A stretch of DNA of 54,188 nucleotides from Alloalcanivorax balearicus MACL04. GTDB taxonomy: Bacteria; Pseudomonadota; Gammaproteobacteria; Pseudomonadales; Alcanivoracaceae. The stretch is taken from the NCBI RefSeq assembly GCF_025532145.1, contig NZ_ARXS01000032.1, positions 1 through 54,188 on the forward strand, read 5' to 3'. Positions within the stretch are counted from its first letter, which is position 1. Each line of letters starts with the position of its first letter. Below the pieces are notes generated by a model. The model did no database searches. It was not told where the DNA came from and worked only from the letters and a program-made list of their open reading frames with translations. Made by a program: the position numbers and the translations under genes. Positions 35,134-44,294 of the stretch are shown one piece after another.

Positions 35134-35691
35134 TCAGAGGGCTTGCAGATTGCGCTCGATCTCGAAGATGTGCTCATCCTGCTCGCCAAGCTCGCGCAGC
35201 GCCTGGGCCAGGTTCAGCAAATACTCCCGGTTGGCACCGCTGGGGCCGTGGCTGCCTTGGATGTGGGCGGCGATCTCCGTTTCCGGCGCCGGGCCGAGAA
35301 AGGCGGCATTGTCGGCGGTGGCGATATAGACCAGTCCGTCCTCCTGGCTACCGTCCTCGAACGTCATCGGCGTGGAGAAACGCAGGTAGCCGTTTTTCTC
35401 GCGCACATCCAGTTGCCCGAACACCGCCGGGCTGACGCGATAGGCCATGCCGGCGCAGCGCACGCCCGGTGCTTCAATCAGTGTCACCACCCGGCCGGGG
35501 TTTTCCGGGGTGCCGCGATGATCGTGGGAGCCCTGCCAGAAGCGCCGGGCCCAGCCCTGAATCGACGCCGGCCGCCGCTCCTGGAACGGAAAATCCACCT
35601 TGAAAATCAGCGAGCCGTAACCGAACAGCCACACCGACTCGTGGTTCTGGAACAGGCTCCGCTCGCGGTTGATCGCGGTGGTATCGATCAT
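35134..35691 (-). CDS. ChaC-like gamma-glutamylcyclotransferase
   Basis: The 185-residue protein has the ChaC core: VWLFGYGSLIFKVDF (near 20-34) with the YGSL substrate loop, and the active-site LDVREKNGY, where the Glu acts in cyclisation. ChaC enzymes cut glutathione into 5-oxoproline and Cys-Gly in the cytosol. The start at 35691 overlaps the ferrochelatase stop by four bases (ATGA), so it is translated from the hemH transcript. The frame continues upstream through hemH but with no start signal. The 3' end is convergent with the AraC-type gene, three bases apart. Confidence 0.9.
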   Translation of the reverse strand: MIDTTAINRERSLFQNHESVWLFGYGSLIFKVDFPFQERRPASIQGWARRFWQGSHDHRGTPENPGRVVTLIEAPGVRCAGMAYRVSPAVFGQLDVREKNGYLRFSTPMTFEDGSQEDGLVYIATADNAAFLGPAPETEIAAHIQGSHGPSGANREYLLNLAQALRELGEQDEHIFEIERNLQAL

Positions 35692-36773
35692 ACCCGGGTG
35701 CCCTCCGCCCGGCGCTGACGCTCCGCCAGTACGGCATCGCCATTGTCCTGATCCGGCCAGCCAAGCAGGTGATCGTGTATCAGCGCCACCAGGGCATCCA
35801 GATGGGCCGGGCAGTCGTTCAGCGCCGGAATGTAATCGAACCGCTCGCCACCGGCTTCCATGAAGTAACCGCGATTCTCCACGTCGATCTCTTCCAGCGT
35901 TTCCAGACAATCAGCGGAAAAGCCGGGGCAGAACACCTGCACGCTTTTCACCCCTGCGCCGGGCAGCGCCTTGAGCGTGGCGTCGGTGTAGGGCTGCAGC
36001 CATTCCTCGCGGCCAAAGCGGGACTGGAACGTGACCTGCCATTGCGTCTCGTTGAGCCCCAGCCGCTCCGCCAGAAGGCGGCTGGTTTTATGGCATTCGC
36101 AAAAGTACGGGTCGCCTTCGGTGAGGTAGCGCTTGGGCACACCGTGGTAAGAGAACAGCAGTTTTGCCGCCCGGCCATGCTGTGCCCAATGGCTGTGGAT
36201 GTGCTCCGCCATGGCATCCAGGTAGGGCGCGTAATCGTGGTAATGACTGATGAAACGCAGATCCGGCAACCAGCGCCGGGCCGCGAAATCCTGCGCCACG
36301 GCATCGAACGTGGAGGCCGAGGTGCTGGCGGAATACTGTGGATACAACGGCAGCACCAGCAGCCGGGTAACGCCTTGCTCGGCCATCTTCTGCAACACCG
36401 AAGGAATGGACGGGTTGCCATAACGCATGGCGAAGTCCACCACCAGATCCTCGCCATACTCGGCTTGCAGCCGCTGCCGCAGCCCCTCGCACTGATTGCG
36501 GGTGTGCACCAGCAGCGGCGAGCCCTGCTCTGTCCAGACACCGCGGTAGGCGTGGGCGGAACGGGGCGGGCGGATCACCAGAATCACCAGATTCAGGATC
36601 AGCCACCACAACGGGCGCGGCACCTCCACCACCCGGGGATCGGACAAAAACTCACGCAAATAGCGGCGCAGGGCCGGCGTGGTGGGCGCGTCCGGGGTTC
36701 CCAGATTGGTGATCAGCACGCCGGTACGCAACGGGCGCCGGTGGCTGAAATCAGGCTGTTCAGTGAACTTCAT
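35688..36773 (-). CDS. hemH: ferrochelatase HemH
   Basis: 361 residues from the ATG at 36773. Ferrochelatase inserts ferrous iron into protoporphyrin IX, the last haem step. The N-terminal GVLITNLGTPDAP, the catalytic histidine in FSYHGVPKRYL (His near 210) and the second conserved segment VFCPGFSADCLETLEEI with its Glu are all present. It is membrane-associated in the cytosol. No strong ribosome site is seen; an in-frame ATG lies further upstream in sequence without family similarity. First gene of a two-gene unit with chaC, and divergent from pdxH. Confidence 0.95.
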   Translation of the reverse strand: MKFTEQPDFSHRRPLRTGVLITNLGTPDAPTTPALRRYLREFLSDPRVVEVPRPLWWLILNLVILVIRPPRSAHAYRGVWTEQGSPLLVHTRNQCEGLRQRLQAEYGEDLVVDFAMRYGNPSIPSVLQKMAEQGVTRLLVLPLYPQYSASTSASTFDAVAQDFAARRWLPDLRFISHYHDYAPYLDAMAEHIHSHWAQHGRAAKLLFSYHGVPKRYLTEGDPYFCECHKTSRLLAERLGLNETQWQVTFQSRFGREEWLQPYTDATLKALPGAGVKSVQVFCPGFSADCLETLEEIDVENRGYFMEAGGERFDYIPALNDCPAHLDALVALIHDHLLGWPDQDNGDAVLAERQRRAEGTRV

Positions 36774-36954
36774 AATGGTTCCGATGAGCCAGAGGTTGAC
36801 CGGCGGCAAGGCACCGGACGTCGATGGCGCCATGATACCGGAACCAGAAGAAGGTAACAGATATGGCCCCGATAGACGCGGGCCATCAGGTCGGCCCATG
36901 CTGGCAAGTGCGCTATATTACCCGTGTCAGCCGGCCTCCCCACAGACCGGACAA

Positions 36955-36988
36955 CGAAGCCGCTGTAGGAGCTTGCCTGCAAGCGAAT
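36955..36988 (+). repeat. REP element between hemH and pdxH
   Basis: A forward copy identical to 28845-28878 but for one base (GTAGGA for GTGGGA). It sits in the 306-base divergent gap between hemH and pdxH. The rest of that gap has no evident gene. Promoter elements for the two genes could not be assigned. Confidence 0.8.
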
Positions 36989-37079
36989 TTGCCCGCGGCA
37001 ACCCCCGAGCTCCTGCCCGTGAGGCCGCCTGGCAATCCAAGGGCCGCGACAGGACCGTTCGAATCAATGGGAGCAGTAA

Positions 37080-37709
37080 ATGCGCGACATACGCGAAGAA
37101 TACCAAGGCAAGGGATTGAGCGAAGCGGACCTGCTTGCTGATCCGCTGGAACAGGTACGCCTGTGGGTGGAAGAAGCGGTGAACGCCGCTCTCCCGGTGG
37201 CCAACGCCATGACCCTGGCCACCGTCAACGCCGAAGGGCAACCCTCCGCCCGCACCGTACTGATGAAAGGCGTGGAGCAGGGCGGCTTCGTCTTCTTCAC
37301 CCACTACGACAGCCGCAAGGGCGACGACATCGAAGCCTGCGACAAAGTGGCCTTCGTACTCTACTGGTCACCCATGGACCGCCAGATCACCGTCCAAGGC
37401 CGCGCCCGTAAACTGGACGCGGATACCTCCCGCGCCTACTTCAAAACCCGCCCCTACGGCAGCCAGATCAGCGCCGTCGCCTCGCCGCAAAGCCGGCCCG
37501 TGGACCTGGAAACCCTGGAAGCGGACGTCGCCCAACTGCGCCAGGAATACCCGGAAGGCAGCGACATCCCCATGCCGGAAAACTGGGGCGGCTACCTCAT
37601 CGTTCCCGAAGAAATCCAATTCTGGCAAGGCCGGCCCAATCGTCTCCACGATCGCTTCTGCTACCGAAAACAAGGCACGACCTGGGTCCCAGAACGTTTG
37701 GCACCTTGA
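37080..37709 (+). CDS. pdxH: pyridoxamine 5'-phosphate oxidase PdxH
   Basis: The 209-residue FMN enzyme converts pyridoxamine or pyridoxine phosphate to pyridoxal phosphate in the cytosol. Family features visible are MRDIREEYQGKGL at the N-terminus, PSARTVLMKGV and FTHYDSRKGDDI for FMN binding, and the C-terminal WQGRPNRLHDRFCYR. The length is typical. The next gene, a GntR regulator, begins only 22 bases on, but pdxH is a core gene, and the sequence after it looks like an accessory cluster. So the right edge of the island probably lies at the pdxH 3' end (the island starts here). Confidence 0.96.
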   Translation: MRDIREEYQGKGLSEADLLADPLEQVRLWVEEAVNAALPVANAMTLATVNAEGQPSARTVLMKGVEQGGFVFFTHYDSRKGDDIEACDKVAFVLYWSPMDRQITVQGRARKLDADTSRAYFKTRPYGSQISAVASPQSRPVDLETLEADVAQLRQEYPEGSDIPMPENWGGYLIVPEEIQFWQGRPNRLHDRFCYRKQGTTWVPERLAP

Positions 37710-37731
37710 AACTTCATTTCCGGAATTCGCT

Positions 37732-38517
37732 ATGAAGAACATAAAACTAAACGCCTCCGGTACGGCATTACACAGGCAATTGTTTTTGACCTTGCGCGAG
37801 CAGATTCTCGGCGGGCAGTTTCATTACAATGATCGGTTGCCCACTCAGAATGAGTTGGCTGAACGGTACGGCGTGTCGCGGATCACCGTGCGGCGGGCAT
37901 TGGCTGAGTTGCAAAGTGAAGGCTTGGTACGTAACGAGCAGGGATCGGGGTCATTCGTGGCCAAGCGCACCCAGGTGGGTGATGCGCTGGGGCGGGATCA
38001 CTCTCTGCTCGACGATATGCGCAGGGTGGTTGAGGAGACCCATGTGGCGGTGCTCAACGCGAGTAATGAACGCCCGCCCGGGCATATCCAGGCATTGTTC
38101 GGGCTTGATGAGGGCGACGTGGCTCCTCATGTGGTGAGAGTGCGGGGAACAAGCAGGAAGCCACTGATGCTGTTGGATGCCTGGATGTCGCCGTCGTTGG
38201 GCGACGCGGTGCTTGGCCAGGATCTGACCCGATTACCGCTGTGGGATGTAATTGTCAGCAATATCGCCGGGGTGGGGGAGGTGGTTCAGGAAGTCTCCGC
38301 GGAACTGGCCACGCCCTCCGTGGCACAAGCGTTGGAGGCGGATGTTAATGCGCCGATATTGCGCGTGACCCGTCTGGTGCATGATGCCGCTGGGCAACCG
38401 GTCCAGCGCATCGTCATCCGCACGGTGGCGGGGCGTAGCCGTTTGCTGATGAAGGTGGCGGGCGTCGACATTGACAGCGCCAGTGCTGGTTATCTGGTGC
38501 ATGATGGCACCAGATAA
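37732..38517 (+). CDS. GntR family regulator, HutC/UTRA type (first of two)
   Basis: 261 residues: an N-terminal GntR winged helix (LPTQNELAERYGVSRITVRRALAELQSEG, seen in the parts NELAERYGVSR and TVRRALAELQSEGLV) and a UTRA effector domain from about residue 95, the layout of HutC-type repressors that bind small-molecule ligands. It resembles the second GntR protein at 42518-43315 at its N-terminus (both contain LNAS, then LHRQ and F). It lies 18 bases from the convergent dioxygenase gene. It is the likely repressor for the palindrome before that gene. Confidence 0.9.
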   Translation: MKNIKLNASGTALHRQLFLTLREQILGGQFHYNDRLPTQNELAERYGVSRITVRRALAELQSEGLVRNEQGSGSFVAKRTQVGDALGRDHSLLDDMRRVVEETHVAVLNASNERPPGHIQALFGLDEGDVAPHVVRVRGTSRKPLMLLDAWMSPSLGDAVLGQDLTRLPLWDVIVSNIAGVGEVVQEVSAELATPSVAQALEADVNAPILRVTRLVHDAAGQPVQRIVIRTVAGRSRLLMKVAGVDIDSASAGYLVHDGTR

Positions 38518-38535
38518 CCAATCTGGCCGCGCGCG

Positions 38536-39618
38536 TTATAGAGTCATGCCCATGACGCTGGCCTGGCGCGCGTCGAAGCGTTGGCACTGCTCATCGTAGT
38601 GTTGGCCGAGTATACCGCCACGCACCGCGCCGCCTTCCACGTTTTTGTAAAAGTCCCGCCAGGTTTCCGGTAGTGGGGGAGAGTTGGGGGGGGCGATCCA
38701 GAGCCGATACAACAGACGCCGTTTATCCATTTCCTCGGCATCGATGAATTGGGTTCTGGAATGCAGAGTGACATGGGTATTCAGCAACTGCATATCACCC
38801 GGCTCCAGGTACATGCGGTACATCAGTGTTTCGCGACGCACCACTTCATCCAGATAGTCCACCGCCTCGAGCTGGCGTTTACTGAGTTCGGGTACCTGCT
38901 CCATTTTTCGCGCGCTCTCAAGGCGGTTGCGAACCCAGCGGCAGAAGAAACGTCCGTTTCGGAACGCGAAAATCGGGCCATGAATAAAGGCCGCCTCGCC
39001 AGGTGCCTCTTCACCCTGCCGGCTGAAGGGGTAGGGCCTGCACAGCTCTTCGACCAGATCCGGACGCTCCTCGGACATGATCTTGAACGCCAGCGATGAG
39101 CTGCTGCAGATGCTCTCGCCGCCCGAGATGGCCTGGTTGTAACAGGTCAGGGCCACTACATCGGCGCCATCGGTATGAAAATCCAGCTCGGCATTGGAGG
39201 AGTAGCCCCGGCCGGTAGCGCTGCGATAGTCGGTACCTTTGTTCATCACCTCGGACAAGTACTGGCTGGCCTTGCTCTGTGGCCGGGCGACGCCGAAATG
39301 CAGGCCAATCGCCCAGGTTAACAACTCGAACTCCTGGGCGCTGACTCCCTCTCTGGGCAGGCCTTTAACCAGGGCGATGCCGCGCCCCTCACGAACCTGC
39401 TCAAAGGCGCCGGATAGCACCGCCAGAGTCGCGTGGAGAAACGGGAAATCCGATTTCTGATAGTCAAGAAGCGGCTTCCCGGGCTGGTAAGCCGCGCGCA
39501 CGCAGTCAAGCAACTGTTGGCCGGCTCCGTCTGGCATCGGATAAATCCAGGTCGGATCTTGCGCCAGTTCTTCGGCGCTCCATTCGGTGAGGTGTTGGTC
39601 GGGGGGTGTTGTCGGCAT
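38536..39618 (-). CDS. TauD/TfdA-family Fe(II)/2-oxoglutarate dioxygenase
   Basis: The 360-residue protein has the 2-His-1-carboxylate iron motif: HTDGAD (His148, Asp150) and LHSRTQ (His286), with a C-terminal arginine in RRLLYRLWI that could bind 2-oxoglutarate. The family hydroxylates or cleaves small molecules such as taurine, chlorophenoxyacids and gamma-butyrobetaine, with decarboxylation of 2-oxoglutarate. Its promoter region, shared with the divergent PrpF-type gene, contains the TTGGTATAA palindrome 41 bases upstream of its ATG. The substrate is unknown. It may feed the island's pathway by opening a branched or sulfonated acid. Confidence 0.88.
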   Translation of the reverse strand: MPTTPPDQHLTEWSAEELAQDPTWIYPMPDGAGQQLLDCVRAAYQPGKPLLDYQKSDFPFLHATLAVLSGAFEQVREGRGIALVKGLPREGVSAQEFELLTWAIGLHFGVARPQSKASQYLSEVMNKGTDYRSATGRGYSSNAELDFHTDGADVVALTCYNQAISGGESICSSSSLAFKIMSEERPDLVEELCRPYPFSRQGEEAPGEAAFIHGPIFAFRNGRFFCRWVRNRLESARKMEQVPELSKRQLEAVDYLDEVVRRETLMYRMYLEPGDMQLLNTHVTLHSRTQFIDAEEMDKRRLLYRLWIAPPNSPPLPETWRDFYKNVEGGAVRGGILGQHYDEQCQRFDARQASVMGMTL

Positions 39619-39658
39619 AAGAAGCTCCCGGGAGTTGTTGGAATCTCTTTTTTGTATG

Positions 39659-39678
39659 TTGGTATAACATTATACCAA
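39659..39678. promoter_or_regulatory. perfect 20-bp palindrome before the dioxygenase gene
   Basis: TTGGTATAACATTATACCAA consists of two exact 9-base arms around CA. On the minus strand it contains TATAAT, a consensus -10 box for the dioxygenase gene. GntR/HutC-type operators commonly have this GGTATA...TATACC form, so repression by one of the two GntR proteins is likely. Confidence 0.6.
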
Positions 39679-39757
39679 ATTATCGTAATTGTAAATGGCC
39701 TTAACGTGAGTGAGGTATCTACTTTGATGGTTGGCTTTGGGTTATGATTGATTGCAT

Positions 39758-39780
39758 CTTGTACATACAAGAATACATCT
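39758..39780 (+). promoter_or_regulatory. shared 23-nt operator, copy A (before the PrpF-type gene)
   Basis: CTTGTA-CA-TACAAG followed by AATACATCT. The first part is a perfect palindrome. The same sequence, with two substitutions, recurs at 46314-46336 and, with one-base shift in the spacer, at 46417-46439. It is 75 bases upstream of the PrpF-type start. Confidence 0.7.
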
Positions 39781-39855
39781 GATATTCTGTGGGGCCGCTC
39801 TCCAAAGACCTTGCGTGATCGCCAGGGCGGGGCACCAATACGGGCAGGAGAAATA

Positions 39856-41010
39856 ATGAAAACAAGTGATACCACCGTGCCGTGCGTGATCATGCGCGCG
39901 GGCACTAGTAAAGGACTGTTCTTTCACGCTGAAGACCTTCCCGAGGCGGGGCCGCGCAGGGACCGTTTACTCAAACGCATCATGGGTACGCCGGATCGTT
40001 TGCAGATCGATGGCCTGGGTGGGTCGCGTCCGATTACCTCGAAGATAGCTATTATCTCGCGTTCCGGGCGCGCGGACGCGGATGTGGATTATTTGTTCGC
40101 CCAGGCCTCGGTGGAGAGCGATGACATCAGTTATTCAGGAAATTGCGGCAATATTTCCGCCGGGGTCGGGCCTTTCGCCATCGATGAAGGCTTGGTTGCT
40201 GTCAACGGAGACGTAACCGCTGTACGTATTCACAACGTCAATACCGGTAAGGTGATCGTTGCTCGGGTACCGACAGCCTCCGGTCAGGCCGATGTGACCG
40301 GGAAGGTACGGGTCCCCGGCGTGCCAGGTACCGGAGCGGGAATTTTGCTCGATTACAGTCATACCGCGGGCGCCAAAACCGGTGCGGTGCTGCCAACCGG
40401 CAATCCGGTTGATGAAATTACCCTGGAAGACGGCCATGTACTTCGCGCCACCCTGTGTGATGTGGCCAACCCCTGTGTCTGGGTGAGCAGCGAAGAGCTA
40501 GGGGTGGACGGTGCGATTCTGTCGGACGACATTAATGCCGATGACGCCTTGCTGGAACGCATTGAGGAAATTCGTGCCAGGGCGGCTGTGATGATGGGCT
40601 TTTGCAAGCATTGGCGGGAAGCAGAGGTGCGCTCTCCTGGCCTGCCGATGCTCGGCTTTCTCTCCCCGCCCCGGACCTATCGAGATGACAACGGCGAGGA
40701 GGTGCGGGGGAGCGACATCGACTTGATGGCGCGCCTGATCTTCATGGGGCGCTGCCATGAAAGTTTCGCGGGGACCGCTTCGATCTGTCTCGCCGCCAGT
40801 TCCAGACTGCCTGGCACCCTGACGCATCAGTTCTGCCGCCGCTCGGGCGACCAGCTGGTAATTGGCCATCCTCTCGGGGCCATGCGGGTGGACGTGGAAG
40901 CGAACCGGAATAACGATGGGTTCGTTCGTCTGGGCGTGATCAGAACAGCACGACGTTTAATGAAAGGCGAGGCCTTCGTGCCGGGCGGCATTGCCAGCGA
41001 TAACGACTGA
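39856..41010 (+). CDS. PrpF-family isomerase (methylaconitate/methylitaconate isomerase-like)
   Basis: The 384-residue protein has the PrpF fold, a diaminopimelate-epimerase-like pair of domains. GSRPITSKIAII holds Lys63 and SGNCGNISAGVG holds Cys97, the residues that I take to match the catalytic Lys and Cys of PrpF. Known members shift C=C bonds in methylaconitate, oxalomesaconate or methylitaconate. The start at 39856 has AGGAG five bases upstream; the open frame begins 108 bases earlier, across the operator. It starts a two-gene unit with the MmgE/PrpD-like gene. Confidence 0.88.
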   Translation: MKTSDTTVPCVIMRAGTSKGLFFHAEDLPEAGPRRDRLLKRIMGTPDRLQIDGLGGSRPITSKIAIISRSGRADADVDYLFAQASVESDDISYSGNCGNISAGVGPFAIDEGLVAVNGDVTAVRIHNVNTGKVIVARVPTASGQADVTGKVRVPGVPGTGAGILLDYSHTAGAKTGAVLPTGNPVDEITLEDGHVLRATLCDVANPCVWVSSEELGVDGAILSDDINADDALLERIEEIRARAAVMMGFCKHWREAEVRSPGLPMLGFLSPPRTYRDDNGEEVRGSDIDLMARLIFMGRCHESFAGTASICLAASSRLPGTLTHQFCRRSGDQLVIGHPLGAMRVDVEANRNNDGFVRLGVIRTARRLMKGEAFVPGGIASDND

Positions 41011-41073
41011 TTAGCGAACCAGCCAGCTACTGCTGCTTCCCGTCAAACGAACTGATACCTGTGGAGGATCATA

Positions 41074-42444
41074 ATGACCCTGGTCCTGGAAGACACTGAC
41101 GTGCGAACGATCACCCCATTGCTTTCCGATTGGATCGCCGGGGTGCCCGGTGAGGATATTCCTCCGGCACTGATCCGGCTATTGCGTGATTGTTTCTTTG
41201 ATATCACCGGCCATGCCGCCTTCTCGGCTCGTTATGCCGAGAGCAGCGCCGCCATTCGCGAAGGCGTGCAGAGCATGGAGACCGGTGGTGGCGGTTACAC
41301 CGTGTTCGGCGACTCTGGTGATTACTCAAGCCGGCAGGCGGCGCTGCTTAATGGCGCCTTCGCGCATTCCATGGATTTCGACGACACCAATGTGCCGGGA
41401 GTGCTACATCCCGGCGCGTCGGTGATACCGGCTGCCTTGGTGGAGGCCGAACGCATTGATTGTGATGGCCGTGGTTTTCTTGAGGCTCTGGCGGTGGGCT
41501 ATGAAGTGGCGTGTCGGGTAGGCGCGGCGATTGGCGAAAGCGCTTACGACCTCGGCTTTCACACCACCTCCGTTGCCGGGATATTCGGTGCGGTGGCCGC
41601 CGCCGGCCGACTGCGCACTGCTTCGGCATCGGTGATCGAAGATGCCTTCGGCCTGGCCGGCAGCATGGCTGCCGGGTCCATGCAGTATCTGGAGAATGGT
41701 GCCTGGAATAAGCGGTTGCATCCGGGGCTGGCAGCGCGTTCCGCGCTCGACGCTCTGGATCTTGCGCAGGCTGGAGTGGTCGGTGCACATGAACCACTTG
41801 TCGGACGCTACGGCGTGCTGAACGGGTACTCACGGAACCCCAGGCCGGACCTGCTAGGACGGGATCTTGGCCGAGAATGGCTGGCCTTGAAAACCGGTCT
41901 CAAACCTTATCCGTCATGCCGCTTAACCCATGGCGCGGTGGATGCGGCTCTGGTATTGCGAGAGCGGTTCCCCACAGCGGAGCCAGTGGCAATAAGCATT
42001 GAACTGAGTCCAAAGGCATTCGACATCGTGGGCGAGCCGACCGAAACAAAGAAGCGGCCAAGAAATACCGTTGACGCTCAGTTCAGCGTCTATTTCCAGG
42101 TCGCGTGCGCTTGGCGACAAGGACGCATGGATTGGCGTAGCTATCAGAATCTGGGTGAACCGTCCCTGGAAGCTCTGATGGCCACAATCAGCGTACGGCC
42201 TGACGCGGCGCTGGCCGGGCCGGCGGCAAGACTGACGGTCGGCAGCGAAGAACTTGTGGTGGAGGTGCCGTCGGGTGAGCCGGAATCGCCCTTGGGAGAA
42301 GAGCGGCTTCGGCAAAAATTCTATTCCATGGCAGCGGAAGTCTATGGGGACGCCGGCAGCCGCCATCTAGCGGATCAATTGCTCGACATTGAGAGCTGTG
42401 GGGCGGTGTCTGACTTGATCAGAGCGTTAAAGCCGCCGTCATAA
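41074..42444 (+). CDS. MmgE/PrpD family protein
   Basis: The 456-residue protein belongs to the MmgE/PrpD family: 2-methylcitrate dehydratases, cis-aconitate decarboxylase and related iminodisuccinate epimerases. Visible are LLNGAFAHSMDFDDTN near 90 with the family's D-F-D-D, LHPGASVIPAAL near 110 and the KPYPSCRLTHGAVDA segment near 283. It follows the PrpF-type gene by 63 bases with GGAGG ahead of the ATG, probably co-transcribed. It is expected to add or remove water, or carbon dioxide, from a polycarboxylate intermediate. Which reaction it does is not clear from sequence. Confidence 0.9.
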   Translation: MTLVLEDTDVRTITPLLSDWIAGVPGEDIPPALIRLLRDCFFDITGHAAFSARYAESSAAIREGVQSMETGGGGYTVFGDSGDYSSRQAALLNGAFAHSMDFDDTNVPGVLHPGASVIPAALVEAERIDCDGRGFLEALAVGYEVACRVGAAIGESAYDLGFHTTSVAGIFGAVAAAGRLRTASASVIEDAFGLAGSMAAGSMQYLENGAWNKRLHPGLAARSALDALDLAQAGVVGAHEPLVGRYGVLNGYSRNPRPDLLGRDLGREWLALKTGLKPYPSCRLTHGAVDAALVLRERFPTAEPVAISIELSPKAFDIVGEPTETKKRPRNTVDAQFSVYFQVACAWRQGRMDWRSYQNLGEPSLEALMATISVRPDAALAGPAARLTVGSEELVVEVPSGEPESPLGEERLRQKFYSMAAEVYGDAGSRHLADQLLDIESCGAVSDLIRALKPPS

Positions 42445-42517
42445 TCCGTCGGCGGCATTGTCGCCCTTGCGTGATCAGCCAGATCGGTGGCCTTGGGCGA
42501 TTCGGGGAAATACGGCG

Positions 42518-43315
42518 TCAGCCTCCGGACTGATAATACGTGACTTTCCAATTGACCGAGTCACGTTCGCCTTCATCGCCGAGAATCATGCGGATTTTGT
42601 TGAAGTCGGAGACACCCAGGGCGGAGAGGTACTCCACCGGATTGCCGTCCTTGTCGAATACGCAGCGTTTGATGTGTAGAAGCGGGGTGCCTGTCTCAAG
42701 CTTCAGGACGGTTGCCACCGACGGGGCTGCCAGAGTGGCCTCAATGGTTTGTACCGCTTTGGTGTAGGGGGCGCCCGATCGCTGAATCAGGTCATAGAGA
42801 GGCTTTTGGCCCAGATCGGCGCGCGTATAGGTGCGGCCGATGTGTTCGGGAACGTAGGTGGTCAGATGCAGCACTGGCTGATTGCCGAGAAAGCGAAGGC
42901 GAACCGCGCGCTGAGCAACCTGGTTGGCGGCCAGTTTGAGCTCGGCGCGAACTTGTGGGGGTGGCACCAGATACTCGAATTCCAGCACCTTCACCTTCAT
43001 CTTTCCGGCTTCGCGGAGCTGATTGAAAAACGTACTTTCATGCAGAGAGGGGGTTTCATTACGTGCGGCTTTCTTGACGAAGGTACCACGGCCATGCCGT
43101 TTCTCAATCAGGCCCTCGCTTTGCAGATCGGATAGGGCGCGGCGCATAGTCGCCCGGGAAACGTCGAATGAGCGAGACAGGTCCTGCTCACCGGGAAGCA
43201 AGGCGCCATCCTCGTAATTGCCAGAGAGGATGGCTTCCTTCATCACCAGGAATATCTGTCGGTGTAACGGCACGCCAAGGGAGGCGTTCAGGTTCTTCTT
43301 GTTGAATGTGGCCAC
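42518..43315 (-). CDS. GntR family regulator, HutC/UTRA type (second of two)
   Basis: 265 residues from the GTG at 43315, which has a GAGAG site seven bases upstream; a TTG at 43384 is in frame but has no ribosome site. A GntR helix-turn-helix (QDLSRSFDVSRATMRRALSDL, in parts DLSRSFDVSR and TMRRALSDLQSEGL) precedes a UTRA domain ending in DFNKIRMILG. It is the last gene of a leftward unit dctQ-dctM-lyase-gntR with a 90-base gap to the lyase. Being inside the island, it is the best candidate for binding the 23-nt motif. Its likely ligand is the island's substrate. Confidence 0.9.
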   Translation of the reverse strand: MATFNKKNLNASLGVPLHRQIFLVMKEAILSGNYEDGALLPGEQDLSRSFDVSRATMRRALSDLQSEGLIEKRHGRGTFVKKAARNETPSLHESTFFNQLREAGKMKVKVLEFEYLVPPPQVRAELKLAANQVAQRAVRLRFLGNQPVLHLTTYVPEHIGRTYTRADLGQKPLYDLIQRSGAPYTKAVQTIEATLAAPSVATVLKLETGTPLLHIKRCVFDKDGNPVEYLSALGVSDFNKIRMILGDEGERDSVNWKVTYYQSGG

Positions 43316-43405
43316 TATGGTGTCTCTCGATGAATCGCTATCGGCGACGGAGCCGACCCGGTCAAGCGCATCGAGGAACGGCAAGAAAAAGAAAAGAGCC
43401 TGACA

Positions 43406-44284
43406 TTAACGATCAAAGGTAGCAGCTTCGACCGCCTGACGGATTCCATCCCATTCCCCCGCGCCAAAGCGCCTGAATCCTTCGGACGGCGTAATGTCGC
43501 CACTGCCGTGCGGCGGCGGATAGCGGCGAATTTCCTTTAAAGAGTGAAGGACTTGATCACAGGTCTGTACAACTGACTTTAGCAAAAGGCCCGGCAGAAG
43601 CGCAAGCTTGAAGCCCATCGCCTGGGCTTCATCAAGAGAGATATCCGGAGTCTTGCCTTTCCATACGATATTCACAAGGCACGGACCATTCACCCGCTCG
43701 GGCACGAGGCGCAGTTCCTCGAGATCCTGAGGTGCTTCCACGAAGGCAATGTCCGCGCCTGCGGCGAGCGCGGCACGCGCGCGCTGAATGGCATCGTCCA
43801 GCCCGGTCACGGCACGGGCATCAGTGCGCGCGATGATAACGAAGTCGGGGTTTTTGCGGGCCGCCAGTGCAGCGCGAATCTTGGCGATGTAGTCGCCTTG
43901 CGGGATGATGCGCTTGTCATCCAGATGGCCGCACCGCTTGGGATCCTCCTGATCCTCGATGTGGATGCCGGCGACGCCGGCTTGCTCGTATTCCATCACC
44001 GTGCGATAGACATTCAGCTCGTTGCCGTAGCCGGCGTCCGCGTCGGCGATCACCGGGATGTCCACGGCCGCCACCAGGCGCGCCGCATTGTCGACCATTT
44101 CCCGCATCGTCAGCAGGCCGTAGTCTGGGTAGCCCAGCGTGGCGGACGTGCCGGCGCCGGTCATGTACACAGCCTTGAAGCCGGCAGTCTGCACAGCACG
44201 GGCGGTGATGCAGTCGTAGGCGCCGGGGGCGACTGCCAGGCCGCCCCCCGCCAGCATGTCTCTCAGTCTTCTGCTCATGGTCAT
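43406..44284 (-). CDS. 2-methylisocitrate-lyase-like enzyme (ICL/PEP mutase family), copy 1
   Basis: The 292-residue TIM-barrel enzyme carries KRCGH (116-120), the catalytic lyase signature in which Cys acts as acid/base, and the Mg-binding VIADADAGYGN (near 79). Such lyases split 2-methylisocitrate, isocitrate or 2,3-dimethylmalate into an organic acid and a 2-oxoacid. KRCGH rather than KKCGH favours the methylisocitrate/dimethylmalate group over classical isocitrate lyase. A related copy lies at 47781-48650. AAGGA stands before the ATG. It is 10 bases from the dctM stop, inside the leftward operon. Confidence 0.88.
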   Translation of the reverse strand: MTMSRRLRDMLAGGGLAVAPGAYDCITARAVQTAGFKAVYMTGAGTSATLGYPDYGLLTMREMVDNAARLVAAVDIPVIADADAGYGNELNVYRTVMEYEQAGVAGIHIEDQEDPKRCGHLDDKRIIPQGDYIAKIRAALAARKNPDFVIIARTDARAVTGLDDAIQRARAALAAGADIAFVEAPQDLEELRLVPERVNGPCLVNIVWKGKTPDISLDEAQAMGFKLALLPGLLLKSVVQTCDQVLHSLKEIRRYPPPHGSGDITPSEGFRRFGAGEWDGIRQAVEAATFDR

Positions 44285-44294
44285 GGGTGGTTCC

